From JAPULR01 sp965238215 (GTDB lineage Bacteria > Chloroflexota > Dehalococcoidia > Lucifugimonadales > GCA-2712585): a DNA stretch of 64,000 nt. Position numbers and translations under genes: made by a program. The stretch spans positions 2,480,001-2,544,000 of the forward strand of contig OZ250180.1 of NCBI GenBank assembly GCA_965238215.1, written 5' to 3'. A model generated the notes under the pieces. That model ran no database searches and was not told where the DNA came from. It saw only the letters and a list, made by a program, of their open reading frames with translations. The first letter of the stretch is position 1. Each line of letters opens with the position of its first letter. Positions 48,459-58,006 of this stretch are shown piece by piece.

Positions 48459-51400
48459 ATGAAGCCAGCATTAGCCATCATCGGCTTTACGCTGGTACTA
48501 ATGGCCTTGATCGCATGCGGTCGGGAGCCCACGCCCACGGCCACTGTCGTGCCCACAGAACCCACACCTGCCGCAACACCGGCGCCTACACCAGCCCCCA
48601 CCCCCACGCCTGCTCCGACACCAGCCCCCACCCCCACGCCTGCTCCGACACCCGCACCTACCACTGCACCCTTGCCCACGCCTGCTTCTACTCTTGCATC
48701 CACACCCACGCCAACCCCGGTGCCAATCCCCGCACCTACCCCGGCGCCCACGCCCAAACCTACCCCGGCACCTACGCCCAAACCTACCCCGGAACCCACT
48801 CCTGAACCTACCCCTACGCCAACCCCGGCTCCCACCCCCACACCAACCCCAGAACCCACGCCGGAGCCGACACCAGAACCCGATGCCCCTCTGCCCTTCG
48901 ACCCCTCTGTCACTCGCGGCGCTCTTTCCAACGGCCTGAGCTACTACATCAGGCACAACGAGGAACCCCGTGACCGCGCTCAACTAACCCTCGTCGTAAG
49001 AGCCGGTTCAGTCCACGAGGAGGAGGATCAGCAAGGCCTGGCCCACTTCGCAGAGCACATGGCTTTTAATGGCACCGAACGATTCCCCAAGCAGGAGATC
49101 GTCGAATATCTGGAGTCCATTGGCAGCACCTTCGGCCCCCACGTAAACGCTTATACAAGCTTCGATGTCACTGTCTACTTTATAGAGATTCCAACCGACG
49201 ACCCTGAGATCACCGAAAAGGCCTTTAAGATCCTCAGCGACTGGGCCTACGCCGTGGCCTTCGAACCCGAGGAGGTGGAGCTGGAGCGGGGCGTTGTGTT
49301 GGAGGAATGGCGTCTGGGACAAGGCTTTAACTCCCGCTTCCGAGACAACTTGTTCCGGGTAATTTTTGGCGACTCGCAATACTCCAAACGGAGCCCCATT
49401 GGCCTCCCGGAAGTTGTCGAGAACGCCCCCACCCAACGCCTGAAGGATTTCTACAAGCGCTGGTACAGGCCCGATCTGATGGCTGTTATCGCCGTGGGCG
49501 ACTTCGATACCGAGTCAATTGAGGGCAAGGTCAAGCAGTACTTTGCTCCACCCCCCGAGGGCGAGGCCGCCCAGGAACCCGCCGCTGTCGCTCCCGAAAC
49601 CGAAAGACCGAGCTTCTACATTCCTCGCCATGAGAACCCACTCATCGACGTGTTCACCGATCCCGAGTCTCCCGGTACCCAGTTCGTCTTGGTCCGAAAG
49701 GTTGCCCCGGATACGGGTAATGACCTGGCCGCATTTCGGCGTCACGTGATCGAAACTCTGGCATTCATGATGCTCAATTCCCGCCTCTCCGAGCGAGCAT
49801 TAGCTGCTGATCCACCCTATCTCTCCGCTAGTGCTTATCGTTCGCCCTACGTTGAAACCCTGGACATCGCGGCCTTCTCCGCGTGGGTGGAGGAGGATGG
49901 CGTTGAGCTTGGTTTGGCGGCAATGCTGGAGGAATTGCAGCGCCTCCGACAGCACGGCTTCACCGCAAGCGAACTTGAACGAGAAAAGGTCAACCTGCTA
50001 AGCCTTGTGGAGAGCGCCTACAAGCAGCGAAATCAAACGCCCTCGGCGAGACTTGCGGACTCATTCGTAGACCACTTTACCCGCGGTACGCCGTTCCCCG
50101 GCATCGACGCCGAGTGGGAACTGTATCAGGAACTGCTGCCAGAAATCACACTAGCCGCGTTTGATGAGATCGCCGAATCCTGGACCAGTTCCGAAGACAC
50201 AGGGCTATTGGTAGTGCGATCCGAGGAGACCTTGGACAGTTCCGATGCAGAACTCTCCGCGGCAGTCCATCTGCAACTCCAAACGGCCAGTGCGCTGGCA
50301 GTGGAGCCCTACTCGGACGAGGTCGGAGATGTACCGCTGCTCGCGGCGCTTCCGACACCAGGGAGCATCACCGCTGAGGAGCAAATCGAGTCGATCGACG
50401 CTCAAATGTGGACTCTATCCAACGGCATCACCGTCATCGCAAAACAGACCGACTTCCGCGATGACGAAGTGCTATTCCGCGCCTTCAGTCCAGGCGGACA
50501 CTCCCTGGTATCAGACGAGGATTTTGTGTCGGCCCAATACGCTGCCGAGCTGATCTTAGGCAGTGGAGTAGGCCCCCACGACAATGTGACCCTGCAGAAG
50601 CTGCTAGCCGGCAAACTCGTCTCCGTGTCACCGTATATCGGCGAACTTTTTGAAGGCTTCAGTGGCAATGCTTCTCCCGAGGATTTGGAGACCCTTTTCC
50701 AGCTAATCTGGCTCTACGCTACCGAGTCCAGGCTGGATCCGGCCTACTTCTCAAGAATCGAGTCCCAGCTGCAAAGCATTGCTGACATCCAGGCCGCCCA
50801 GCCGGACTCCATTCTCTACAACACTGTCAACACCATTCTGAGCCAGAACCACTTCCGCCAGCGGCCCCTTACCGTTGAACTGGTCGAGGAACTTGATATG
50901 GAGCGCGCTGAAGCCGTCTACGCCGACAGGTTCGCAGACCTCGGCGACGCAACATTTGTATTCGTCGGCGCCTTCGATTGGGAAAACCTGCGCTCGTTGA
51001 CAGCCAACTACCTGGCCGTGCTGCCAACCACCGGACGCGCCGAGCAGTGGAACGACGTAGGGATTGACCCGCCTATGACCCTGATAGACGAAGTAGTCAA
51101 TGCCGGTACAGAACCACGGAGCAACACCATCCTGGTGTTTGCTGGCGACATGGAATGGAGCCCGGACGAGGCCCTGGCCCTTAACGTTGCGGGCGAAGTG
51201 CTGGGGAAACGTCTTCACCAGCAGGTTCGCGAGGCGCTTGGCGCCTCCTATGGCGTCTTCGTCAACGCCCGAGGTTCCAGACTTCCGGATCAAGAGTATC
51301 TGGCCTCAATCATATTCGGCAGCGATCCCACCCGTATCGAAGAACTATTTGGAGAAGTGCTTGACGAAGTCAATTGGCTCCAAGAGGGGGGCGATCAGGA

Positions 51401-51656
51401 ATACCTTGACACCATCAAGGAACAGCTGCGTACGTCCCGCGAAGAACAGCTGCGACAAAACGGATTCTGGCTCAGTCAGATCCAAACCGCCGCGCAGCAC
51501 GGTGAGTCCTTCGCGGGGACCATAAGCTTCGACGAAAGATTGGAAGCGTTGACCCTGGAACAGGTCGTTGCCGCAGCCCAACTCTACTTCACCTCCGACC
51601 GTTACGTGCGGGTTGTCCTGCTCCCTAAAGAGGAAGTAGCAACAGATTCAGGCTAA
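48459..51656 (+). CDS. M16-family (pitrilysin) zinc peptidase lipoprotein
   Basis: About 1065 residues. The lipoprotein signal ends LMALIAC, followed by roughly 120 residues of TPAPTP linker. The first M16 domain has the inverted zinc motif HFAEH in GLAHFAEHMAFNGTERFP and the distal Glu in ELERGVVLEEWRLG. The usual second, inactive M16 pair follows (LSNGITVIAKQTDF onward). An extracytoplasmic peptidase on a long stalk. I use ATG 48459 (GGGAG 5 nt upstream) rather than 48438. Its stop overlaps the convergent DUF3179 stop by 3 nt. Confidence 0.92.
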   Translation: MKPALAIIGFTLVLMALIACGREPTPTATVVPTEPTPAATPAPTPAPTPTPAPTPAPTPTPAPTPAPTTAPLPTPASTLASTPTPTPVPIPAPTPAPTPKPTPAPTPKPTPEPTPEPTPTPTPAPTPTPTPEPTPEPTPEPDAPLPFDPSVTRGALSNGLSYYIRHNEEPRDRAQLTLVVRAGSVHEEEDQQGLAHFAEHMAFNGTERFPKQEIVEYLESIGSTFGPHVNAYTSFDVTVYFIEIPTDDPEITEKAFKILSDWAYAVAFEPEEVELERGVVLEEWRLGQGFNSRFRDNLFRVIFGDSQYSKRSPIGLPEVVENAPTQRLKDFYKRWYRPDLMAVIAVGDFDTESIEGKVKQYFAPPPEGEAAQEPAAVAPETERPSFYIPRHENPLIDVFTDPESPGTQFVLVRKVAPDTGNDLAAFRRHVIETLAFMMLNSRLSERALAADPPYLSASAYRSPYVETLDIAAFSAWVEEDGVELGLAAMLEELQRLRQHGFTASELEREKVNLLSLVESAYKQRNQTPSARLADSFVDHFTRGTPFPGIDAEWELYQELLPEITLAAFDEIAESWTSSEDTGLLVVRSEETLDSSDAELSAAVHLQLQTASALAVEPYSDEVGDVPLLAALPTPGSITAEEQIESIDAQMWTLSNGITVIAKQTDFRDDEVLFRAFSPGGHSLVSDEDFVSAQYAAELILGSGVGPHDNVTLQKLLAGKLVSVSPYIGELFEGFSGNASPEDLETLFQLIWLYATESRLDPAYFSRIESQLQSIADIQAAQPDSILYNTVNTILSQNHFRQRPLTVELVEELDMERAEAVYADRFADLGDATFVFVGAFDWENLRSLTANYLAVLPTTGRAEQWNDVGIDPPMTLIDEVVNAGTEPRSNTILVFAGDMEWSPDEALALNVAGEVLGKRLHQQVREALGASYGVFVNARGSRLPDQEYLASIIFGSDPTRIEELFGEVLDEVNWLQEGGDQEYLDTIKEQLRTSREEQLRQNGFWLSQIQTAAQHGESFAGTISFDERLEALTLEQVVAAAQLYFTSDRYVRVVLLPKEEVATDSG

Positions 51657-53359
51657 CCGCCCGGCCTGTATATCTCCGTGTCGGGGTGGTACTGGTACCA
51701 GCCGAACCAGAACGAGGTCAGCGTCGGAATGCGTGACAGCGTCCTGGAAGGATCCCCCTCACTAATAAGCGCCTCCTCAGTGACCTGCCACCTGGAGCCG
51801 CTGGAGTCTACAAGGTATCGGGGCGTGGCCTCTGAATCCTCTCCTTCCTCCAAGGAAAACGTCGCCCCCTCCCTTACGTAGGCGCGGGCCGAGCGCGACT
51901 CGCCGGATGCCGCAATAACGACGTCTACGCCTCCCACCGTGTCGTTGACCACGCGGGCCTCCCGCAGGTCGTCGATGACGTACGCCTTCTTCCCCTCGCC
52001 CGCCAAAACACCCACAACCACCCTCTTGGGCTCTATGCTCGGGTCTCGGAGCCAGACCGGGAACATTACCTCGTCCGCCATGAAGTATTCGTAGTAGATG
52101 GCCTGTGGGTTGTCTTCAGGCACATAAAACTCCGGCCGGTAATAGCCCGTCTGATTCGACAGCACAGTCGTGTCGGGGTGCTCTGCCAGCCATTCCTCCC
52201 AAGTTGTGACCACGGCTGGAAAGAAGGGCTGCTTGATGCCGGAATTGGCGAGAGGGCCGATAATCGGCTCCCCGGTGTACTGGTGCCACAGCGACCGGGT
52301 GGCCCGGTCGTACATCACCTTGTTGCTGCGGTACAACATCCCGGAAGTCCCGAAGGTGGTTGGCTCTCCGTTTACGATTCCGGAATACACGATTCCGGTG
52401 CCACAGAGAGTTCAATACACTAACGAGATTGGCTCTCCACCCAACTCGTCGTTGGCCAGTTCGTGCGCATTCATTACCCGCAGCGGGTACGCCCTGTGCT
52501 CGCCGTTGATCGACACCCCAAACACCCTATCGTCGAGCTCCATGTATGCCGCCTCATCCGGCTTCACGTGCAACGGGTGCTCCAGAGGCGGAATGCCATC
52601 CAACCTCACCCCTCCCCATACGATCTCGGTGAGGTTGGCCTTGGACCCGCCATCTATAGCTTGCTCTATTAGATCGCCAATCGCTGGGTCAATCAGGCTC
52701 AGGATTTGGGCCTTCCATCGGGGATAATCGGAAGGCGGCGCGTATTTGTCCAGCCTTGGGCCGAGCCACTCCCGCCACCCACGAAGGTCAAAACCGAAGT
52801 CCTGTCCCGTTAGATCAGCGACGGCATCTATGCCGGATACTGCAAGGCCCCGGGCGAAGAACGGCAGCGCCTCCAGGATAACCTGCACCTGAGAGGTGTC
52901 ACGTTCCGCCCTCGCCCGATCCAACGCCTTCAACGTTTGCTCCCGAGGGTGATCGAAGCTCGACACCAGCAGAAACATGTTCTGGTTGGCGTCATAGACG
53001 TAAGGCTCCGCTTCTGGCGTAGGCATGGAAGGCACAGCCGACGGTATCGGCCGGGGTATAGCCCGTCTCGTTGGCGACGGGGACGGTGCGGAAGTTACAG
53101 CCGTTGGCGTGGGTACCATTGTCGGTAAAGTGGACGGTTCCGTAGCTGAAGTCGTGGGTATGAGCGCCGCCGTCGCCGCGGGGGAGGGGACAGCAGTTGC
53201 AGCCCTTGGCGGCGACGTAACAGTTGATGCAGTCTCCGTGGCCGGAGTCGTGGCGTCAGATTGTTCCAACGGCCTGCGACATCCCACGGCCAGAACGACC
53301 ACGACCACCGCTAACAAAGTCACGAAGTATATGCGGTTCATCGGCAACATCTTACGCAT
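51653..53359 (-). CDS. DUF3179 lipoprotein, candidate selenoprotein (in-frame TGA at 52412-52414)
   Basis: About 568 residues if TGA is read through. A lipoprotein signal ending LAVGC and a Pro/Thr/Ser linker precede the DUF3179 domain. That domain normally has YCxLCG after the NDxLGGxPxxxxY stretch. Here NDELGGEPISLVY is followed by TGA and TLCGTGIVYSG in the same frame, giving a UxxC motif. The frame continues 253 codons with GTSGMLYRSNKVMYDR, SLWHQYTGEPIIGPL and TTWEEWLAEHPDT, all strongly conserved in the paralogue at 58007. The TGA is residue 316. A 7-bp hairpin starts 13 nt after it. If selenocysteine is not used, the product would be cut before the core motif. The start (53359) is uncertain. 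Confidence 0.85.
52380..52411 (-). promoter_or_regulatory. Candidate bacterial SECIS element 1
   Basis: Immediately after the TGA come 13 nt, then stem CCGGAAT (52398-52392), loop CGTGT, and stem ATTCCGG (52386-52380), perfectly paired. The loop lies 21-25 nt after the TGA with a G at its second position, within the known spacing rule for bacterial SECIS elements. The same loop and spacing recur in the second DUF3179 gene. Confidence 0.75.
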
Positions 53360-53595
53360 GCAGCCGAGTATACGCCATAGCTCGATTAATCGGATACAGC
53401 GCCAACGCACGCCTGATGCCCTATGCTGAGAGGCTTACACAGCTGAAGATGCCGACTTGACCCCGGAATCTCCATGACTCCAAGTCTTATCTCTCTCGTC
53501 ACTTTGTGCGGGTCCGGCAACGTCCGGTCCGTCGTCCTGACAGAGGAAAGGGCAGCAGTGAGAAACTGGAGCCTGTGCGAAGGTAAAGAGGTTTT

Positions 53596-53914
53596 CTATG
53601 CCACCGGTGGCGTGTAGTTAACCGTGCGCCGTGCAGCCTCGTCAACCGTCTCAGGCGTGATCAAGACTATCGCCTTGAAGCTGAGCGCCGGCGGCCGACG
53701 CCGCCATTGACGCCGCCACGGCCGCTGCATCGTCGGGCAAGTCCACAATCATGTAAAGGTCGTCAACGCCAAAGGCGTAGTAGAAGGATTCGATGGTCCC
53801 ACCCATTTCGGCGAACATGCGCTCGAACATCGCACGACGCCCCGTGCCTCCTTCTCGCCGTAGGCCCGCAACTCCCTCGGGAGTATAGTCTGCCTGAAAC
53901 AAGAACTTTGCCAT
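53596..53914 (-). pseudogene. GYD-domain protein, single frameshift near 53695
   Basis: MAKFLFQADYTPEGVAGLRREG, MFAEMGGTIESFYYAFG and DLYMIVDLPDD are typical of the small GYD proteins (about 100 residues). Near 53695 the frame must shift to give LSFKAIVLITPETVDEAARR and VNYTPPVA, the proper C-terminus; the unshifted frame ends at 53651. Either a one-base assembly error or an early stage of decay. Function of the family is poorly known. Confidence 0.8.
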
Positions 53915-54050
53915 GGCTATTCTCCCATTCTAATATGATACTTAGTATAGCAGAAACATCAGGCCCGTCTCAAAATACACCCGCCTTAATAGCAGGTCGA
54001 CCGACGGAAAGTCCGGTTATGCGCCGACAATCGAAGGCGCTCTTGTCCTC

Positions 54051-55826
54051 TTACGGAGCGACGCGGACTGTGATGATGTCTGTTCCGTGAAACTGCTGAT
54101 GCCTCACCGACGTGGCGTAGGCCCGCAGCATTCGCAGCGAAAGCTCCTGATCCACCGGCGTTTCCTCGTCATACTGCTGGAGTTGACGCAACCGGTCCTC
54201 CATATTCTCCTCGTCTCCGGCCCCGCCAATAAACTCAAGGGTTGCTACCGACCCTTCGCTGGAGGCCAGCACCACAAGTTGACGGCTGGTCTTCCCTTCC
54301 TCTTCTTCTTCAGAGTCGTCGTCCGCCAGCAATCCCTCCAGGTCCAGCGGAGAGAGCGTCAGGAGTGTCTCCTCCCCAACGGCGCTTAGCCGATCCTTCA
54401 TCGCCGTGTCCCAACCTCGACGGTCGGCAAACCGCGCGAGGAACTCGTTGAGTTCAGGCAAGACTTCGATATCCAGCTTGGACTGAAACCGCATCCGTCG
54501 AGGGTTGGTGAATTCCAGGTACAGTATCATCACTATCGCGGCCACCCCTCCCGTGGTGATTCCGCTCTGCAAAAGAGTTGCCCACACAGGGCCGACGTTC
54601 GGCAGCGAGAACAGCCCGAACTGGAACGCAGCCCCAATCCAGAAGCAGACTCCCGCCACCGTGATCTTCTGCCTGTTCTCCTCGCTCTGCATGACCGTCC
54701 GGGCCCCGTCGATAAACAGGTACGCGCTCAACACAATCAGATACCCCGCCATGACAGGGCCCGGAATGGAGCTGAGCACCGCGGACACCTTTGGCAGAAA
54801 CGCCAGCGAAATCAGCATGGCGCCGATGAAGTATCCAACTCTGCGTGAAGCAACGCCGGTGGTCTGCGTGTAGGATACGACCCCCGGATTGATGATGAAC
54901 GGCACCGTTCCTGCGGCCCCGGCCATCAGGTTGGTTACCCCGGTCCCGGACATCGCCCCCTGCACTTCCCGAAAGTCCACAGCCCGGTTGTCGCGCCGTG
55001 CGGCCCGCTGTTGGGCTATGCACTCTCCGTTGGCCTGTATGGAAATAACAATGCTTAGGAACAGGAACGCCGGCAATAGTGTCCAGAACGATACGCCGAA
55101 GCCGGATACTATCGGGGGCAGACCCAGCCCAGGCCACTGCCCCGGTATTCCTACCCAGGCGGCATCTAGCACAGCCTCGGCGCTGTAAAGGCCGAAGCCT
55201 GCCGCCACTGCGCATCCGGCGATTATGCCGATGATTGGCCCCCAAAGGCGTATCGTCGCAGAGCCGCGTAGGATGAGCGCCGAGACGACTCCCAGTGCCG
55301 TTAGCGCAGCCAGATGCGCCCCCAACGAATTGTCGTCCGACGCCTCCGGCAGCAGGCGGGGCACCACCGACGCCAGTGTGATTGACAGGATCATCAGCAC
55401 CGTTCCACCCACTACGGGTGTGACTATCCGGCGCAAAACGAATAGCCATCTTGCAATAGCAAGCTGGCCAATTCCGCAAACAAGCACAAGCGCCGCCAGT
55501 GTGGCCGGCCCGCCGTCCGTCACCGCCGTAATGCAGAAGGGTATGGAGAAGGCGGCCGTAAACATTGGGAGCATGGACCTGGCCCCTACCAACCCAACTT
55601 TTCGCACCTGTATCAACGTCGACAGGCCGGCGACAAGCAGAGACGCGAATACCATCCACACCAGGTACTCGTTGTCCCGTCCCGATGCTTTGGCCACCAC
55701 AACGGGAGTAACCAGCAACGTGGCCGATGCAATCAGGCTGAACTGAGCGCCGAATCCCAGTGAATGCCAAGGAGGCGGATTCTCGTTCGCCTCGTAGCGT
55801 GGATTCTGGGGAACGGATGTCGTCAA
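54051..55826 (-). CDS. NCS2-type purine/uracil permease with RsbW-like C-terminal domain
   Basis: 591 residues. About 12-14 membrane helices of the xanthine/uracil permease family (residues 25-440; GARSMLPMFTAAFSIPFC, NLMAGAAGTVPFIINPGVVSYTQTTGVASR). After the last helix comes a 140-residue cytoplasmic domain (LNEFLARFADRRGWDTAMKDRLSAVGEETLLTL, DIITVRVA) that resembles a degenerate HATPase/anti-sigma-factor (RsbW) fold with an acidic insert. The fusion suggests that transport and a regulatory domain are linked. Substrate unproven. Single gene. Confidence 0.88.
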   Translation of the reverse strand: MTTSVPQNPRYEANENPPPWHSLGFGAQFSLIASATLLVTPVVVAKASGRDNEYLVWMVFASLLVAGLSTLIQVRKVGLVGARSMLPMFTAAFSIPFCITAVTDGGPATLAALVLVCGIGQLAIARWLFVLRRIVTPVVGGTVLMILSITLASVVPRLLPEASDDNSLGAHLAALTALGVVSALILRGSATIRLWGPIIGIIAGCAVAAGFGLYSAEAVLDAAWVGIPGQWPGLGLPPIVSGFGVSFWTLLPAFLFLSIVISIQANGECIAQQRAARRDNRAVDFREVQGAMSGTGVTNLMAGAAGTVPFIINPGVVSYTQTTGVASRRVGYFIGAMLISLAFLPKVSAVLSSIPGPVMAGYLIVLSAYLFIDGARTVMQSEENRQKITVAGVCFWIGAAFQFGLFSLPNVGPVWATLLQSGITTGGVAAIVMILYLEFTNPRRMRFQSKLDIEVLPELNEFLARFADRRGWDTAMKDRLSAVGEETLLTLSPLDLEGLLADDDSEEEEEGKTSRQLVVLASSEGSVATLEFIGGAGDEENMEDRLRQLQQYDEETPVDQELSLRMLRAYATSVRHQQFHGTDIITVRVAP

Positions 55827-55940
55827 GCTCGTCTTCTCAACGCCACCGTTTTACAGCGCCATGCCGCAACTGTGCATGTGTAAAGCCTCATCACTGGGCT
55901 CGAGATGCAGGAAGCAGGCGGGCACCCCGCCTCCATTGAC

Positions 55941-56120
55941 CTATAGTCCCACCTTATAAACTTCAGCCTTGCAAAACGGGCAGGTGTCCGGCTGTTTCAT
56001 CAAGATATAGATTATGGCTCCAGGCAAGAAAAAGATGACCCACAAGATTACCACCCAGACCTTGATATTCTTCTGTGGAACCATCTTGTTTTCACAAATC
56101 CTGCACTGCATACCAACCAT
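55941..56120 (-). CDS. Small membrane protein with split zinc-ribbon
   Basis: About 59 residues. MQCRICENKM near the start and DTCPFCKAEVY at the end give two CxxC pairs that flank one hydrophobic hairpin (VWVVILWVIFFLPGAIIYIL). GGGAG stands before the ATG at 56120. Similar small zinc-ribbon membrane proteins are widespread; function unknown. Confidence 0.65.
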   Translation of the reverse strand: MVGMQCRICENKMVPQKNIKVWVVILWVIFFLPGAIIYILMKQPDTCPFCKAEVYKVGL

Positions 56121-56306
56121 CAAGCCCACTCCCTCCGCATAGCGACGTTGGATAGAAACACTGTCTCCAATACTTGTACCACCAGTTAGGTTCCTTAGAC
56201 AAGTACAAAAAAGGGATGGACCAGGTTCAGCTGGCCAGGAAATAAGCTGAAATCAGTGTGAGCGCCCATGTTACCTAGACGCGTACTCGTTGAATGCCAT
56301 CGGCAT

Positions 56307-57155
56307 TCACGAACTCTTCACCAGTTCCCACACGATCACGATGGGTACATCCTTGAAGGCGGCTTCCATGAGGCCAGGCAAATCCTCTGCGAGTCCCATC
56401 GCCCCAATTTCCTTATCCCCACAGAGCATCTCAACGCATTGGACGATGTTCAGTCCCGACTCCCGGAACGCGGTGATACATTCCGAAGGTGGATGCACAT
56501 AGTTACGAACGAATCCCGTCTCAGTTCGGCTTATGGGATGCTTCGCGTGACCGCCCAGCATCACGACGAAGGGGTGTACGTCAGAAATGATTGCAGTTCC
56601 GCCAGGCCGCAGCACTCGCCCCAATTCTAACAAAGGTCGCCTGAGGTCAGCGCAGTGAGTCAGCGCCAACGAACAGACGGCTAAATCCATTGCGCCATCC
56701 TCTAGTGGCATAGACGTCAGATCCGCAGTCTCGAACTGTCCCGATAAAACCTTAGATCTCGCCACCTCCAACATCCTGGCGCTGGCGTCTATGCCAATCA
56801 CTCGATGACCCAATGAGGCCATGTGCGCCGCATGACATCCGGTCCCGCAGGCTGCGTCCAGTGCTTTCCCCGCTGGAAAACCTGCAATGAGGCTGCGGAC
56901 AACGGCCTCCTCTGCGACTATCACAGGATTACTTTCGTCGTCGTAGGTATCGGCCCACTCGCTATATCCAGCTGTTACTGTCCGTTCGACTCCGATGATG
57001 GGGTTTACCCAAGGCTCCTTTCCACGTTGTGCAACTATCTCAACAACCTCCTTAGACCTTGCCTTTACAGTCGAAGGGTCCATCATCCAGGAGCGCAGAA
57101 TCGCAAGACCTTCCACCCCCAGCATGAATTCGCCAAACGTAGGTTGCTCGACCAT
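56307..57155 (-). CDS. SAM-dependent methyltransferase
   Basis: 282 residues. Starts MVEQPTFGEFMLGVEGLAIL; the N-terminal 75 residues form a helical cap. The SAM domain has KALDAACGTGCHAAHMASLG, VIGIDASARML, LAVCSLALTHC and LRPGGTAIISD, and is otherwise complete. Substrate unknown. GGAGAGGGGG precedes the ATG inside a 39-nt leader that is shared with the next gene upstream (57347-57862). Normal length. Confidence 0.88.
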   Translation of the reverse strand: MVEQPTFGEFMLGVEGLAILRSWMMDPSTVKARSKEVVEIVAQRGKEPWVNPIIGVERTVTAGYSEWADTYDDESNPVIVAEEAVVRSLIAGFPAGKALDAACGTGCHAAHMASLGHRVIGIDASARMLEVARSKVLSGQFETADLTSMPLEDGAMDLAVCSLALTHCADLRRPLLELGRVLRPGGTAIISDVHPFVVMLGGHAKHPISRTETGFVRNYVHPPSECITAFRESGLNIVQCVEMLCGDKEIGAMGLAEDLPGLMEAAFKDVPIVIVWELVKSS

Positions 57156-57157
57156 AT

Positions 57158-57196
57158 CCCCCTCTCCCACGGTCATTTGCGCTGTCCCGCAAGACC
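57158..57196 (-). promoter_or_regulatory. Shared 39-nt leader, copy 1
   Basis: Ends 2 nt before the methyltransferase ATG and includes the Shine-Dalgarno. It is identical at 37 of 39 positions to 57864-57902. It contains TTGCG-N6-CGCAA, a small hairpin upstream of the ribosome-binding site. Confidence 0.7.
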
Positions 57197-57346
57197 ATTG
57201 TTGATTCTAACCGTTCAAGAGTTCCTCTCTCTTTCAAATTCGTACCCATACACTTTTCCATCGCCCTTGGCCTGCATCAGCACCCAAAGTTGTTGGTCAT
57301 CATCTATCAACTGGATAATATGATGGTTCAACAATTGCATAATCTT

Positions 57347-57862
57347 TCAAATCCATGCTGGCACGCTATTAAGAAAAGCTTGGGGATCGCGTTTCGGAGA
57401 GAACGGATTGTCCGCATGAAGTATCCCCCCACATATGTCGTATAGTCTCATGTAATCCTTTTTCGTAAGATACCCCGACTCAATGTGCTCGACCGACAAG
57501 ACCTTGCCGGTTGCTTGGTTCAATATCTGTATACATGGTTGCGGATAGAACTTCGGATTTGCTTTTTCAAGAGTTTCGAGGATGCGTCTTCCATGCCAAT
57601 CTCGATGGAAGTTCTTTCGATACTTCTCGTACTCAGTCCTGTTGACACATAGAGATCCCAATGCGATGAGCTCCAGAATCTTCCTAATCTGAAGACATAC
57701 AGACTCAGATGTTGTCTGCACATACATGGCACTGCACTTTCCAGTGAGGAATCCCTTGACGACCGACACTCTCTTCTTGAGTTCTTCCATACAGTCCGCA
57801 TACGTCGAGCATGGATTGAATCTTCGCCTCTTGCCTTCTTTAGTTGAATCAAACCCAACCAT
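57347..57862 (-). CDS. Hypothetical protein, 171 residues
   Basis: Begins MVGFDSTKEGKRRRFNPCST directly after the shared leader. Mostly helical. Segments SESVCLQIRKILELIALGSLCVN and DICGGILHADNPFS look like a folded enzyme- or HEPN-like helical protein, but I cannot assign a family. No membrane helix. The leader and ribosome-binding site support the ATG at 57862. Function unknown; the start of its mRNA is probably controlled like that of the methyltransferase. Confidence 0.65.
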   Translation of the reverse strand: MVGFDSTKEGKRRRFNPCSTYADCMEELKKRVSVVKGFLTGKCSAMYVQTTSESVCLQIRKILELIALGSLCVNRTEYEKYRKNFHRDWHGRRILETLEKANPKFYPQPCIQILNQATGKVLSVEHIESGYLTKKDYMRLYDICGGILHADNPFSPKRDPQAFLNSVPAWI

Positions 57863-57863
57863 C

Positions 57864-57902
57864 CCCCCTCTCCTACGGCCATTTGCGCTGTCCCGCAAGA
57901 CC
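57864..57902 (-). promoter_or_regulatory. Shared 39-nt leader, copy 2
   Basis: Copy upstream of the hypothetical gene, ending 1 nt before its ATG and differing from copy 1 at two positions. The downstream proteins are unrelated, so only the leader was duplicated or conserved. Confidence 0.7.
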
Positions 57903-58006
57903 GCTGCTGGGAGCAAAGTTATGAGCGAGGAATGACTTTTACAACCCACCGGCAGTTGCTGCACCATCCTTTGACACAGACCCGGAAGCGTCAGGCATAC
58001 GTCGCG

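Noticed and set aside
53025..53429. Plus-strand Val/Ala-rich frame opposite the DUF3179 linker
   Set aside because: Antisense reading of the Pro/Thr/Ala linker of the DUF3179 lipoprotein.
54454..55770. Long second minus-strand frame inside the NCS2 permease gene
   Set aside because: Arg/Gly/His-rich composition without motifs; the permease frame carries all family signatures.
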